A stretch of 6,743 nucleotides of DNA from DATJQA01 sp038057515 (GCA_038057515.1 JBBUDB010000042.1:1-6743), one strand, 5' to 3'; positions 1-5,495 are shown, counted from the stretch's first letter. The notes: generated by a model from the sequence alone, not told the origin. Numbers and translations are program-made.

Positions 1-625
1 GAAAGATCGCCCGTACGCGGGCGATGTTTTTCATGTACGCCGTTTTCGTTATCGCGCCGATACACGTTCCCGGACACAAACCAACTTCGTAATTAAAACA
101 GGGTCTATTCTTCTCTCTTGTCTCTTGTTTCTTATCGCCCACATGCTCGCTCCAGGGGAAAATACGCCGCAAGATCCGGAGCGCCTCACGAATGCTTCCG
201 GCCGAAGTGAAAGGACCGAATCTTTCGGCGCGGCTCAAGACGAGCACATCGCCCTTCGGCGTCGCATCCCGATTGCGGACGAGGAGTACCCGTGGGAAGG
301 GCTCGCGCGTGATAACGACCGAGAGAAAGCTCTTGTCGTCTTTCTCCTTGACATTGTACGGCGGCCGGAATTTCTTGATGAGCTCGGCCTCCAAGATGAG
401 CGCTTCAATGGCGGTGTCGGTCTCGCGATAGTTGATGCGCCGAATCTCGCTGACCAACCGCTCGATGCGCGCGTCGTTCGCCCGGACAAAATAACTCGTC
501 ACGCGCCGTCGTAAATTAGCCGCCTTGCCGACGTAAAGCAAGTTTCCCCGAGACCCGTACATGAGATAGACACCCGGGTGTTCGGGTAGCCGTCCCTTCC
601 TGACGCGGACGCGCTCGGGGATCAT
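1..625 (-). CDS. uvrC: UvrABC excinuclease subunit C, N-terminal part (truncated by window edge)
   Basis: UvrC makes the 3' and 5' incisions around a lesion in nucleotide excision repair after UvrA/UvrB recognition. The 208 visible codons give the N-terminal GIY-YIG nuclease domain: LPEHPGVYLM (residues 13-22, with GVY at 18-20), LLYVGKAANLRRRV (29-42, YVG at 31-33), and ALILEAELIKKFRP (75-88), where E79 is the expected metal ligand. Then come YNVKEKDDKSF (90-100), FGPFTSAGSIREALRILRRIFPW (136-158) and the Cys-rich RPCFNYEVGLCPGTC (174-188). The coupling, UvrB-binding, RNase H-like endonuclease and HhH domains lie beyond the window, so nothing can be said about the second active site. The ATG at 625-623 overlaps the TGA of the upstream patatin gene (ATGA), and a GGAG (635-632) sits 6 nt upstream, so it is the third gene of an operon and probably translationally coupled. 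The expected first Cys of the cluster motif is His161. Family assignment is certain from the motifs. Confidence 0.96.
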   Translation of the reverse strand, partial: MIPERVRVRKGRLPEHPGVYLMYGSRGNLLYVGKAANLRRRVTSYFVRANDARIERLVSEIRRINYRETDTAIEALILEAELIKKFRPPYNVKEKDDKSFLSVVITREPFPRVLLVRNRDATPKGDVLVLSRAERFGPFTSAGSIREALRILRRIFPWSEHVGDKKQETREKNRPCFNYEVGLCPGTCIGAITKTAYMKNIARVRAIF

Positions 626-1500
626 GTTCCGCTCCGCAGAAAAGCAAAAAACTTATCGAGGGCCGTTTCGTTCGGTCTTTTAACGCCGGCGGCGCGGCAG
701 ATCTTCTCTATGTTCATGCCCACTTCTTCATCCCCCGCCGTAATGAGCCGGGGCGCCATGTCAAAAGAAAGCCAGCCATACTGCAAGACCGGCGGCCGAA
801 GCACCAGGTCCGCTGTTTTAAGAATTTGTCGGCTGATCTGATATTCCACGACCGAGAGCGCGTTCGAGACGATACCGTAGAGGTTCTTGACGCTCACCAG
901 TTCATCGGCAATGTTCACCCATCGGCTCGTCACGTCGACGGCAATGACGACATCGGCGCCCATGGCTCGCACGACATCCGCCGGCACGGGATTCGAAAAC
1001 CCGCCGTCCATGAGGAGGCGTTTCTCGCGCGCGACCGGCGGAAAGATGATGGGCAGGGCGATCGAAGCTCGAACGGCGCCGGCCAATGAACCATTTTTCA
1101 AAACGACCGCTTCGCCGGTTTTGACGTCGGTCGCCACGGCGGCAAAGGGAACCGCGCATGATTCGATGCGCCGTTCGTCGAACGCCTTATCGAGAAATTC
1201 GGCGATTTCCGGGTCGCGGAAAAGCACGCCGTCTTTCTTCGCGAGAATGCGGCCGATCGGCATCACGTCGCGTCGGTCGAGACGCAAAAACGCCGCTTCA
1301 AGCGCTTCGGTATCTTGTGTCGCCGCGTAAAAGGCGCCCACCAGCGCGCCCATGCTCGTGCCGGCAATATAGTCGATTGGGATCCCGGCGCGCCGGAGAG
1401 CGCGAATCACGCCGACGTGGGCCAGGCCGCGCGCGCCGCCGCCGCCGAGCGCCAGCCCGACGGTTTTCCGACCGCTAACTTTTTTTGCTCGGGAAGCCAT
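622..1500 (-). CDS. Patatin-like phospholipase (RssA/NTE-type serine esterase)
   Basis: This 292-residue protein is a patatin-fold lipid acyl hydrolase with a Ser-Asp catalytic dyad. It contains the glycine-rich oxyanion-hole loop GGGGARG (19-25), the nucleophile elbow GTSMG (47-51, Ser49), the ASIALPIIFPPV strand-turn (146-157) and the DGG motif (165-167, Asp165), all in the usual order and spacing of the bacterial RssA-type family. The length fits that family. No signal peptide or membrane span is seen, and the N-terminus is basic (KK, GRK) before strand one, so it is probably cytoplasmic or peripheral to the membrane. The substrate is unknown; phospholipid or lysophospholipid is the family expectation. 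It starts 17 nt after the stop of the beta-flower gene and overlaps uvrC by 4 nt, so the three are one transcription unit. No clear Shine-Dalgarno precedes its ATG. Whether the link to DNA repair is functional is not shown by the sequence. Confidence 0.93.
   Translation of the reverse strand: MASRAKKVSGRKTVGLALGGGGARGLAHVGVIRALRRAGIPIDYIAGTSMGALVGAFYAATQDTEALEAAFLRLDRRDVMPIGRILAKKDGVLFRDPEIAEFLDKAFDERRIESCAVPFAAVATDVKTGEAVVLKNGSLAGAVRASIALPIIFPPVAREKRLLMDGGFSNPVPADVVRAMGADVVIAVDVTSRWVNIADELVSVKNLYGIVSNALSVVEYQISRQILKTADLVLRPPVLQYGWLSFDMAPRLITAGDEEVGMNIEKICRAAGVKRPNETALDKFFAFLRSGT
632..635 (-). promoter_or_regulatory. Shine-Dalgarno of uvrC inside the end of the patatin gene
   Basis: On the minus strand GGAG lies 6 nt before the uvrC ATG, within the last codons of the preceding patatin gene. 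Together with the ATGA stop/start overlap (625-622) this supports the chosen uvrC start and translational coupling. Confidence 0.7.
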
Positions 1501-1517
1501 ATTCGTTTTCTAAGCTC

Positions 1518-1799
1518 TTAAGTTCCAAAAATGGTGTACACCGCGCACTTCTCGATCCCGGGCGCGATGCCGCCCTCAACCTCTTTGGCCACTTTATTGA
1601 GAGAAACCTTTTCACCACTGCTATAGGAGTAAAGATAATCGCCCTCCACGTAAGCCAGCTTATTGCCGTTCTCGTCATACACCCGCGAGTTGTCAAAATA
1701 TCCCATCTTCGCGCCGTCGTGGGCGCGAACATAGCGCCCATCCAGCCAACCGATTTTTTCTCCGCCCCGATACAGATCGTTACCGACAATTTTTATCAT
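1518..1799 (-). CDS. Small 4-fold beta-flower-like protein
   Basis: The 93-residue product reads as four short degenerate repeats, each a beta-turn around Gly/Asn followed by aromatic or hydrophobic residues. The turns are near NDLYRGGEKIGWLDG, RYVRAHDGAKMGYFDN, SRVYDENGNKLAYVEG and DYLYSYSSGEKV. This pattern (xxVYDxxGxxxGxVxG) is that of the 4-fold beta-flower/WG-like small domain found as stand-alone bacterial proteins; no enzymatic residue is evident and the function is unknown. The frame is also open to an upstream ATG at 1817, adding six residues (MLYNTK). That codon lies upstream of the -10 box TATAAT (1811-1806), so the ATG at 1799 is preferred; the predicted +1 falls on it, giving a leaderless mRNA. 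It is the first gene of an operon with patatin and uvrC. The C-terminal 25 residues (about EGGIAPGIEKCAVYTIFGT) lie outside the repeats. Confidence 0.72.
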   Translation of the reverse strand: MIKIVGNDLYRGGEKIGWLDGRYVRAHDGAKMGYFDNSRVYDENGNKLAYVEGDYLYSYSSGEKVSLNKVAKEVEGGIAPGIEKCAVYTIFGT

Positions 1800-1805
1800 T
1801 TTTGT

Positions 1806-1833
1806 ATTATACAACACATCTCTTGCTTCTCAA
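1806..1833 (-). promoter_or_regulatory. Promoter of the beta-flower-patatin-uvrC operon
   Basis: The minus strand carries TTGAGA (1833-1828), a 16-nt spacer and a perfect TATAAT (1811-1806). A +1 seven bases after the -10 box falls at about 1799, the A of an ATG that opens the reading frame. This implies a leaderless message, consistent with the absence of any Shine-Dalgarno there. The 44-bp palindrome at 1901-1944 lies about 70 bp further upstream. Confidence 0.65.
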
Positions 1834-1900
1834 TGCCAAGCACGCATCAATGCGGACACCGAAATGCAACTTCGCATATTAATTAAAAACCCGCAAGAGC

Positions 1901-1944
1901 TTATTGCTATCCGATTGAACGGCCGTTCAATCGGATAGCAATAA
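1901..1944. repeat. 44-bp perfect palindrome (P1)
   Basis: The two 22-nt halves are exact reverse complements with no loop: outer arm TTATTGCTATCC, inner GATTGAACGG, centre between 1922 and 1923 (ACGGCCGT core). It lies about 100 bp upstream of the beta-flower operon start and 33 bp from the scaffold gap. It is clearly related to the palindrome at 2719-2758. No T-tract follows on either strand, so it is unlikely to be a terminator. It may be an operator for a dimeric regulator or a hairpin-forming DNA site. A weak TTGAAC...AATAAT promoter-like pair (19-nt spacer) overlaps it, reading plus-ward into the gap. Confidence 0.95.
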
Positions 1945-1977
1945 TACGCCCAGCATTGATATGTCCACAATATGTAC

Positions 1978-2077
1978 NNNNNNNNNNNNNNNNNNNNNNN
2001 NNNNNNNNNNNNNNNNNNNNNNNNNNNNNNNNNNNNNNNNNNNNNNNNNNNNNNNNNNNNNNNNNNNNNNNNNNNNN
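1978..2077. other. Scaffold gap (100 N)
   Basis: Exactly 100 N, the usual placeholder for a join of unknown length. Real sequence of any size, including further genes or repeats, may be missing between palindrome P1 and the 3' end of the PaaX/Cas2-like gene. Apart from P1 and the operon promoter, the 1834-2101 stretch shows no gene I can support. Confidence 0.97.
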
Positions 2078-2101
2078 ACAAGAAGGAGCGCTTCTTTGCG
2101 G

Positions 2102-2686
2102 TTATGCCACGTGGCGCAAGCTGCCCGCTTTGGTAATTTCGAATATCTCTACGTACTCTATAAGGCGCAAATTGCCAAGATCTCGGATAAACTCCGCGGG
2201 AATCCTCCTCTTCCCCATCCACAAACTCTGTTGCACCATCCGCAATTCCAATCTCTGTAATGCCGAACGGAGCCAAGCGCGCTTTTTCCGCTCTGTTTCG
2301 GGAATGTCGAAGGCCACAATGGTGAAGCGGTCGCTCTCCTGACCATTGTATGTTGGCGCCGGGTATCGAGATTCGCTGCGCTTCTTAAGCTCTGCAAGTT
2401 TTGTCGCGCCCCTCCGAGTCAGTCCCAGCACAATTTTCCCTGACCGACTACGCTCTTCGATCAGGCCGTCTCGCTTAAGCTTGTAAAGCAAATTATAGCT
2501 TCTGTTTCCTTGCTCTCTTTTTTGTTTCGCTTGCATACGTCCAAGGCGCACGGATCGCTCAACTGCTTGAAGCTTGCCGATTGAGGAGCCATATGGCGCA
2601 AGAAGTATGGTTTCGAAAACAACGCTCGCCTCCACGACCGTCTCGGCAAGCATTGAGAGAATTCCAAGAGTAACAGAACCTTTCAT
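2102..2686 (-). CDS. PaaX/Cas2-like winged-helix protein (putative transcriptional regulator)
   Basis: The 194-residue product has two parts. Residues about 1-105 are helical and basic, ending in a winged-helix unit: SYNLLYKLKRDGLIEE (63-78), wing SGKIVLGLT (82-90), then RRGATKLAEL (91-100). Residues about 118-194 have the ferredoxin-like fold signature shared by PaaX C-terminal domains and Cas2: DRFTIVAFDIPE (119-130, with Asp127 at the Cas2 catalytic-Asp position), RKKRAWLRSALQRL (133-146), then LRMVQQSLWMGKRR (148-161). No cas1, other cas gene or CRISPR array is visible, so a DNA-binding regulator is more likely than an adaptation nuclease. The start at 2686 has no Shine-Dalgarno (CCAACCCC precedes it), but MKGSVT fits what I recall of the family. 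Palindrome P2 and a promoter lie just upstream; P1 lies beyond the 3' end across the gap. Automatic pipelines may label it Cas2. Fold is fairly sure; function is inferred. Confidence 0.8.
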   Translation of the reverse strand: MKGSVTLGILSMLAETVVEASVVFETILLAPYGSSIGKLQAVERSVRLGRMQAKQKREQGNRSYNLLYKLKRDGLIEERSRSGKIVLGLTRRGATKLAELKKRSESRYPAPTYNGQESDRFTIVAFDIPETERKKRAWLRSALQRLELRMVQQSLWMGKRRIPAEFIRDLGNLRLIEYVEIFEITKAGSLRHVA

Positions 2687-2718
2687 GGGGTTGGGTCACG
2701 ATGCCTCATGGCACTAAT

Positions 2719-2742
2719 TTTGCTATCCAATTTTACGGCCGT
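2719..2742 (-). promoter_or_regulatory. Possible promoter of the PaaX/Cas2-like gene, inside P2
   Basis: Within P2 on the minus strand, TTGACG (about 2742-2737) is followed by a 17-nt spacer and CAAAAT (4 of 6 to TATAAT, ending near 2714). The one mismatched position of the palindrome is what leaves TTGAC intact on this strand only. A protein bound to the palindrome would cover the -35 and spacer. The -10 match is weak, so confidence is moderate. Confidence 0.45.
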
Positions 2743-2758
2743 CAAATTGGATAGCAAA
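2719..2758. repeat. 40-bp near-perfect palindrome (P2)
   Basis: Two 20-nt halves centred between 2738 and 2739 pair with a single mismatched position. Outer arms are TTTGCTATCC/GGATAGCAAA and the centre is ACGGCCGT/C. Over the inner 19 nt of a half it matches P1 at 16 positions, with the three differences present symmetrically in the right arm and largely in the left. It sits between the uvrA stop and the start of the PaaX/Cas2-like gene, 33-72 nt before that start, which is the expected place for an autoregulatory operator. Confidence 0.95.
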
Positions 2759-2801
2759 CACGATCTGACAGACGCTTTTGGATTCAGTGGACCTGCCGGG
2801 C

Positions 2802-5351
2802 CTATGATTTTAAAGCTTTCCGCAGATACTCCCCCGTCGAACTGCCAGCGCGGCGCGAAACATCTTCTGGCGTGCCAACGGCCACCACCTGGCCGCCCTT
2901 CTCGCCGCCCTCGGGGCCGAGGTCGATGACCCAATCGGCGCATTTAATGACGTCGAGGTTGTGTTCGATAACGACAATCGTGTTGCCCCGGTCCACGAGA
3001 CGTTGAAGAACCTTTAAGAGCTGTTCAATATCGGCGAAGTGCAAGCCCGTCGTCGGTTCGTCCAGAAGATAGAGCGTCCGGCGCGTGTCACGCTTGCCGA
3101 GCTCGGCCGAAAGCTTGATGCGCTGGGCCTCGCCTCCCGAGAGCGTCGTCGCCGACTGGCCAAGTTGGAGGTAGCCCAAACCCACTTCTTCCAAAATTTT
3201 CAGCCGATCATACAACCACGGAATATCCTCGAAAAACTTCACCGCCTCCTCAACGGTCATCTTCAGGATCTCGTAGATGTTTTTTTCTTTATACCGAACC
3301 TCGAGCGTTTCACGGTCGAAGCGCTTCCCCTTGCAGATCTCACACTCCACGTAGACCGTGGGCAAGAAGTGCATTTCGATAGCGATCGTGCCGTGGCCCT
3401 CGCAGTTCTCGCACCGCCCGCCCGGCACATTGAAACTGAAGCGGCCGGGCTTGTAGCCGCGCACGCGCGCGTTGTCGGTCGCGGCAAAGAGGTCGCGGAT
3501 GAAAGTCCAAGCGCCCACATAGGTGGCCGGATTCGATCTGGGCGTGCGGCCGATCGCCGACTGATCGATGTTGATGACGCGATTCACATATTCCGTGCCG
3601 GTCATGGCCTTATGCGCCCCCGGTTTGTAGCCCGAACCATTCCACTTATTCGAAAGGGTTTTGAAGAGCACATCATAGACAAGCGAACTTTTGCCCGAAC
3701 CAGAGACGCCCGTCACGGCCGTCATGCGCCGAAGCGGGATCTCGACATTGATATTTTTCAAATTATTGGCGGTGGCGCCCTTAATACGCAGGTATTCCTG
3801 TCCGCCAGCTGGCGGATTTGATACGCGCCGACGCCCTTCCGGCACCGGAACTTTTTTCACGCCGCGGAGATAGTCGAGTGTCGAAGACGGTGGCAATTTC
3901 TTTGCGTGTCGAGCGGCAAGCAGGTCATTCACCCAGCCCTCGGCCACGATCTTCCCGCCGTGGATGCCCGCGCCCGGGCCGATATCAACGAGGTAGTCGG
4001 CCGAGCGGATGGTCTCCTCATCGTGCTCGACGACAATGATAGTGTTCCCCAAATCGCGAAGGTCATGGAGCGTCTGAATAAGCTTTGCATTATCGCGCTG
4101 ATGGAGGCCGATCGTCGGCTCGTCGAGAATATAGAGCGTCCCGACAAGGCGCGAGCCGATCTGTGAGGCGAGCCGAATGCGCTGGGACTCTCCGCCCGAG
4201 AGCGTCCCCGCCTTGCGTTCGAGAGTAAGATAGTCGAGCCCGACGTCGATCATAAACTTGAGGCGATTCCGGATCTCGCGAAGCGGCACCTCGGCGATCT
4301 CGCGAAGACGCGCCGAACCATCGACCTGCAGTTCCCCGAAGAAAGTGTAGGCCTCGCTGATCGAGACCGAAGTCACGGTCGTGATGTTCTTACCTTCGAT
4401 CAAAACATTGAGCGCCTCCGGTCGAAGCCGCTTGCCGAGACAGATCTCGCAGATCTTTTCTGACCAGAGCTCTTCGGTGCCCAGGCCGTGGCAGGCCGCG
4501 CACGCGCCATAGGGACTATTGAATGAAAAAAGGCGCGGTTCGATTTCGGGGAACGAAAAACCGTCCGTGGGGCAGGTGAACTTCGCCGAAAGAGACGTCT
4601 CGGTGTCGGTGATGATGGTCACTACATCCTGGCCGTGCTTTAGGGCGCTCTCCACCGCTTCGGCCAATCGCAAACGGTTTTCCTTTTCTTTAAAATTTAC
4701 CCCGGCCGGAATGCGGTCGATAACCACCTCGATGGTGTGCGTCTTATAGCGCGAGAGCTCGATGCGCTCGCGAAGCGAAACGAACTTGCCGTCGATACGC
4801 GCCTCGCGAAAACCGCTGTTCAAAAAATCGTACAAAAGCTGATAGTACTCCCCCTTCCGGCCCATGACCGCCGGCGCAAGGATGATGAGGTTCTTATTTT
4901 TTCCGGCGGTATTCTTTTTGGCGATGGCGGCCACAGTATCGACTATTTCCTCAATCGTCATCTTCTTGATCTCGCGGCCGCACTGCGGGCAGTGCGGTGT
5001 GCCAAGTCGCGCAAAGAGCACGCGCAAGTAATCATAGATTTCCGTTATCGTGGCCACGGTCGAACGCGGATTCGCCGAGTGGCTCTTCTGGTCGATGGAA
5101 ATGGCCGGCGAAAGACCTTCGATCTCATCCACGTCGGGCTTATCGAGCCGACCCAAAAACTGCCGCGCATAAGCGGAAAGCGACTCAATGTAGCGGCGCT
5201 GACCCTCGGCAAAGATGGTGTCGAAAGCCAAACTCGACTTCCCCGAACCGGAAAGGCCGGTGAAAACTATCATTTTTTCGCGCGGGAGCTCGAGATCGAT
5301 GTTCTTCAGGTTGTGCTCGCGCGCCCCTTTAATAACGATCTTGTTTTGCAT
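2802..5351 (-). CDS. uvrA: UvrABC excinuclease subunit A (short form)
   Basis: UvrA is the dimeric double-ABC ATPase that loads UvrB at lesions in nucleotide excision repair. Both halves are intact: Walker A GLSGSGKSS (32-40) and GVSGSGKSS (548-556), signatures TLSGGE (383-388 and 736-741), Walker B YILDEP (407-412) and YLLDEPT (761-767), and VVEHD/VIEHN His switches. The C-terminal zinc module has C647/C650 and C670/C673. The protein is 849 residues, against about 940 in E. coli. The missing part is between the Cys pairs of the first signature domain: C284/C287 and C301/C304 are only 13 residues apart, whereas E. coli has a long helical insert there. C121/C124 are present, but the later CPxC/H site reads CPTD (260-263). 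Residues about 511-518 come from an in-frame palindrome in the linker between halves. The start at 5351 lacks a Shine-Dalgarno, but MQNKIVIKGAREHNLKNI is the canonical N-terminus. No terminator is evident after the stop. Confidence 0.98.
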   Translation of the reverse strand: MQNKIVIKGAREHNLKNIDLELPREKMIVFTGLSGSGKSSLAFDTIFAEGQRRYIESLSAYARQFLGRLDKPDVDEIEGLSPAISIDQKSHSANPRSTVATITEIYDYLRVLFARLGTPHCPQCGREIKKMTIEEIVDTVAAIAKKNTAGKNKNLIILAPAVMGRKGEYYQLLYDFLNSGFREARIDGKFVSLRERIELSRYKTHTIEVVIDRIPAGVNFKEKENRLRLAEAVESALKHGQDVVTIITDTETSLSAKFTCPTDGFSFPEIEPRLFSFNSPYGACAACHGLGTEELWSEKICEICLGKRLRPEALNVLIEGKNITTVTSVSISEAYTFFGELQVDGSARLREIAEVPLREIRNRLKFMIDVGLDYLTLERKAGTLSGGESQRIRLASQIGSRLVGTLYILDEPTIGLHQRDNAKLIQTLHDLRDLGNTIIVVEHDEETIRSADYLVDIGPGAGIHGGKIVAEGWVNDLLAARHAKKLPPSSTLDYLRGVKKVPVPEGRRRVSNPPAGGQEYLRIKGATANNLKNINVEIPLRRMTAVTGVSGSGKSSLVYDVLFKTLSNKWNGSGYKPGAHKAMTGTEYVNRVINIDQSAIGRTPRSNPATYVGAWTFIRDLFAATDNARVRGYKPGRFSFNVPGGRCENCEGHGTIAIEMHFLPTVYVECEICKGKRFDRETLEVRYKEKNIYEILKMTVEEAVKFFEDIPWLYDRLKILEEVGLGYLQLGQSATTLSGGEAQRIKLSAELGKRDTRRTLYLLDEPTTGLHFADIEQLLKVLQRLVDRGNTIVVIEHNLDVIKCADWVIDLGPEGGEKGGQVVAVGTPEDVSRRAGSSTGEYLRKALKS
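3801..3816. repeat. In-frame 16-bp palindrome TCCGCCAGCTGGCGGA within uvrA
   Basis: A perfect palindrome encoding NPPAGG on the uvrA strand (residues about 512-517). It sits in the poorly conserved linker after the first ABC half, where insertion would be tolerated. From memory, this motif recurs in Parcubacteria-type genomes; this was not checked here. Confidence 0.75.
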
Positions 5352-5367
5352 GAGAAGACGGCAACCG

Positions 5368-5391
5368 CCCCCGGGTTAAGATCCCTGGGGG
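5368..5391. promoter_or_regulatory. GC-rich hairpin in the uvrA 5' untranslated region
   Basis: CCCCCGGG and CCCTGGGGG pair over eight base pairs with one bulged base and a 7-nt loop, 17-40 nt upstream of the uvrA ATG. No Shine-Dalgarno lies between the hairpin and the start. It could influence translation or mRNA stability; no known riboswitch is recognised. Confidence 0.4.
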
Positions 5392-5407
5392 GTGGTGCGC
5401 GAGGGTA

Positions 5408-5436
5408 ACTCTACCGCCCGCGCGGGCGGCCGTCAA
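5408..5436 (-). promoter_or_regulatory. Likely uvrA promoter with a palindromic spacer
   Basis: The minus strand has TTGACG (5436-5431), a 17-nt spacer and TAGAGT (5413-5408, 4 of 6 to TATAAT). Sixteen of the spacer bases form the perfect palindrome CCGCCCGCGCGGGCGG (5414-5429). The predicted start of transcription is near 5401, giving a 5' leader of about 50 nt. A palindrome between -35 and -10 is a typical operator position, but its binder is unknown. Confidence 0.5.
5414..5429. repeat. 16-bp GC palindrome upstream of uvrA
   Basis: CCGCCCGCGCGGGCGG is a perfect palindrome lying exactly between the proposed -35 and -10 of uvrA. It could be an operator, or one of the short GC-rich palindromes dispersed in this type of genome, like the one inside uvrA. 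Confidence 0.75.
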
Positions 5437-5457
5437 TCATTCAAAATACGGAACTCG

Positions 5458-5495
5458 AAAAAACTTCAGGGGAGCGAGCCGCTTGGCCGCTCCCC
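5458..5495 (-). terminator. Hairpin terminator after the acidic-protein gene
   Basis: On the minus strand, 11 nt after the TGA stop, GGGGAGCG pairs with CGCTCCCC (5495-5488 with 5476-5469). A further GCC/GGC pairing lies inside, with an AAGC loop. The stem is followed after five bases (TGAAG) by six T (5463-5458). The short offset between stem and T-tract makes it a slightly imperfect intrinsic terminator. It separates this gene from uvrA. Confidence 0.6.

Noticed and set aside
6..25. Inverted repeat ATCGCCCG / CGGGCGAT with a 4-nt loop
   Set aside because: It lies in uvrC codons for a conserved segment (NIARVRAIF) and has no T-tract; it is probably chance from GC-rich codons.
125..514. Plus-strand open frame of 129 codons
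   Set aside because: It is antisense to the uvrC N-terminal domain, which has clear family motifs on the other strand.
2080..2096. AAGAAG/CTTCTT hairpin just after the PaaX/Cas2-like stop
   Set aside because: A 6-bp AT-rich stem without a T-tract, cut off by the gap; too weak to call a terminator.
1830..2276. Open frames running through the N gap
   Set aside because: They exist only because N codons contain no stops, and they overlap the supported gene in another frame.
1901..2758. CRISPR array
   Set aside because: Only two copies of the repeat, both palindromic and imperfectly matched, with no regular spacers in the visible sequence.
3039..3821. Plus-strand open frame of 260 codons
   Set aside because: It is antisense to uvrA, whose motifs are continuous through this stretch; the frame has no recognisable domain.
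4737..5408. Plus-strand open frame of 223 codons
   Set aside because: It lies antisense to the 5' half of uvrA and results from the GC-rich codon pattern of the real gene.
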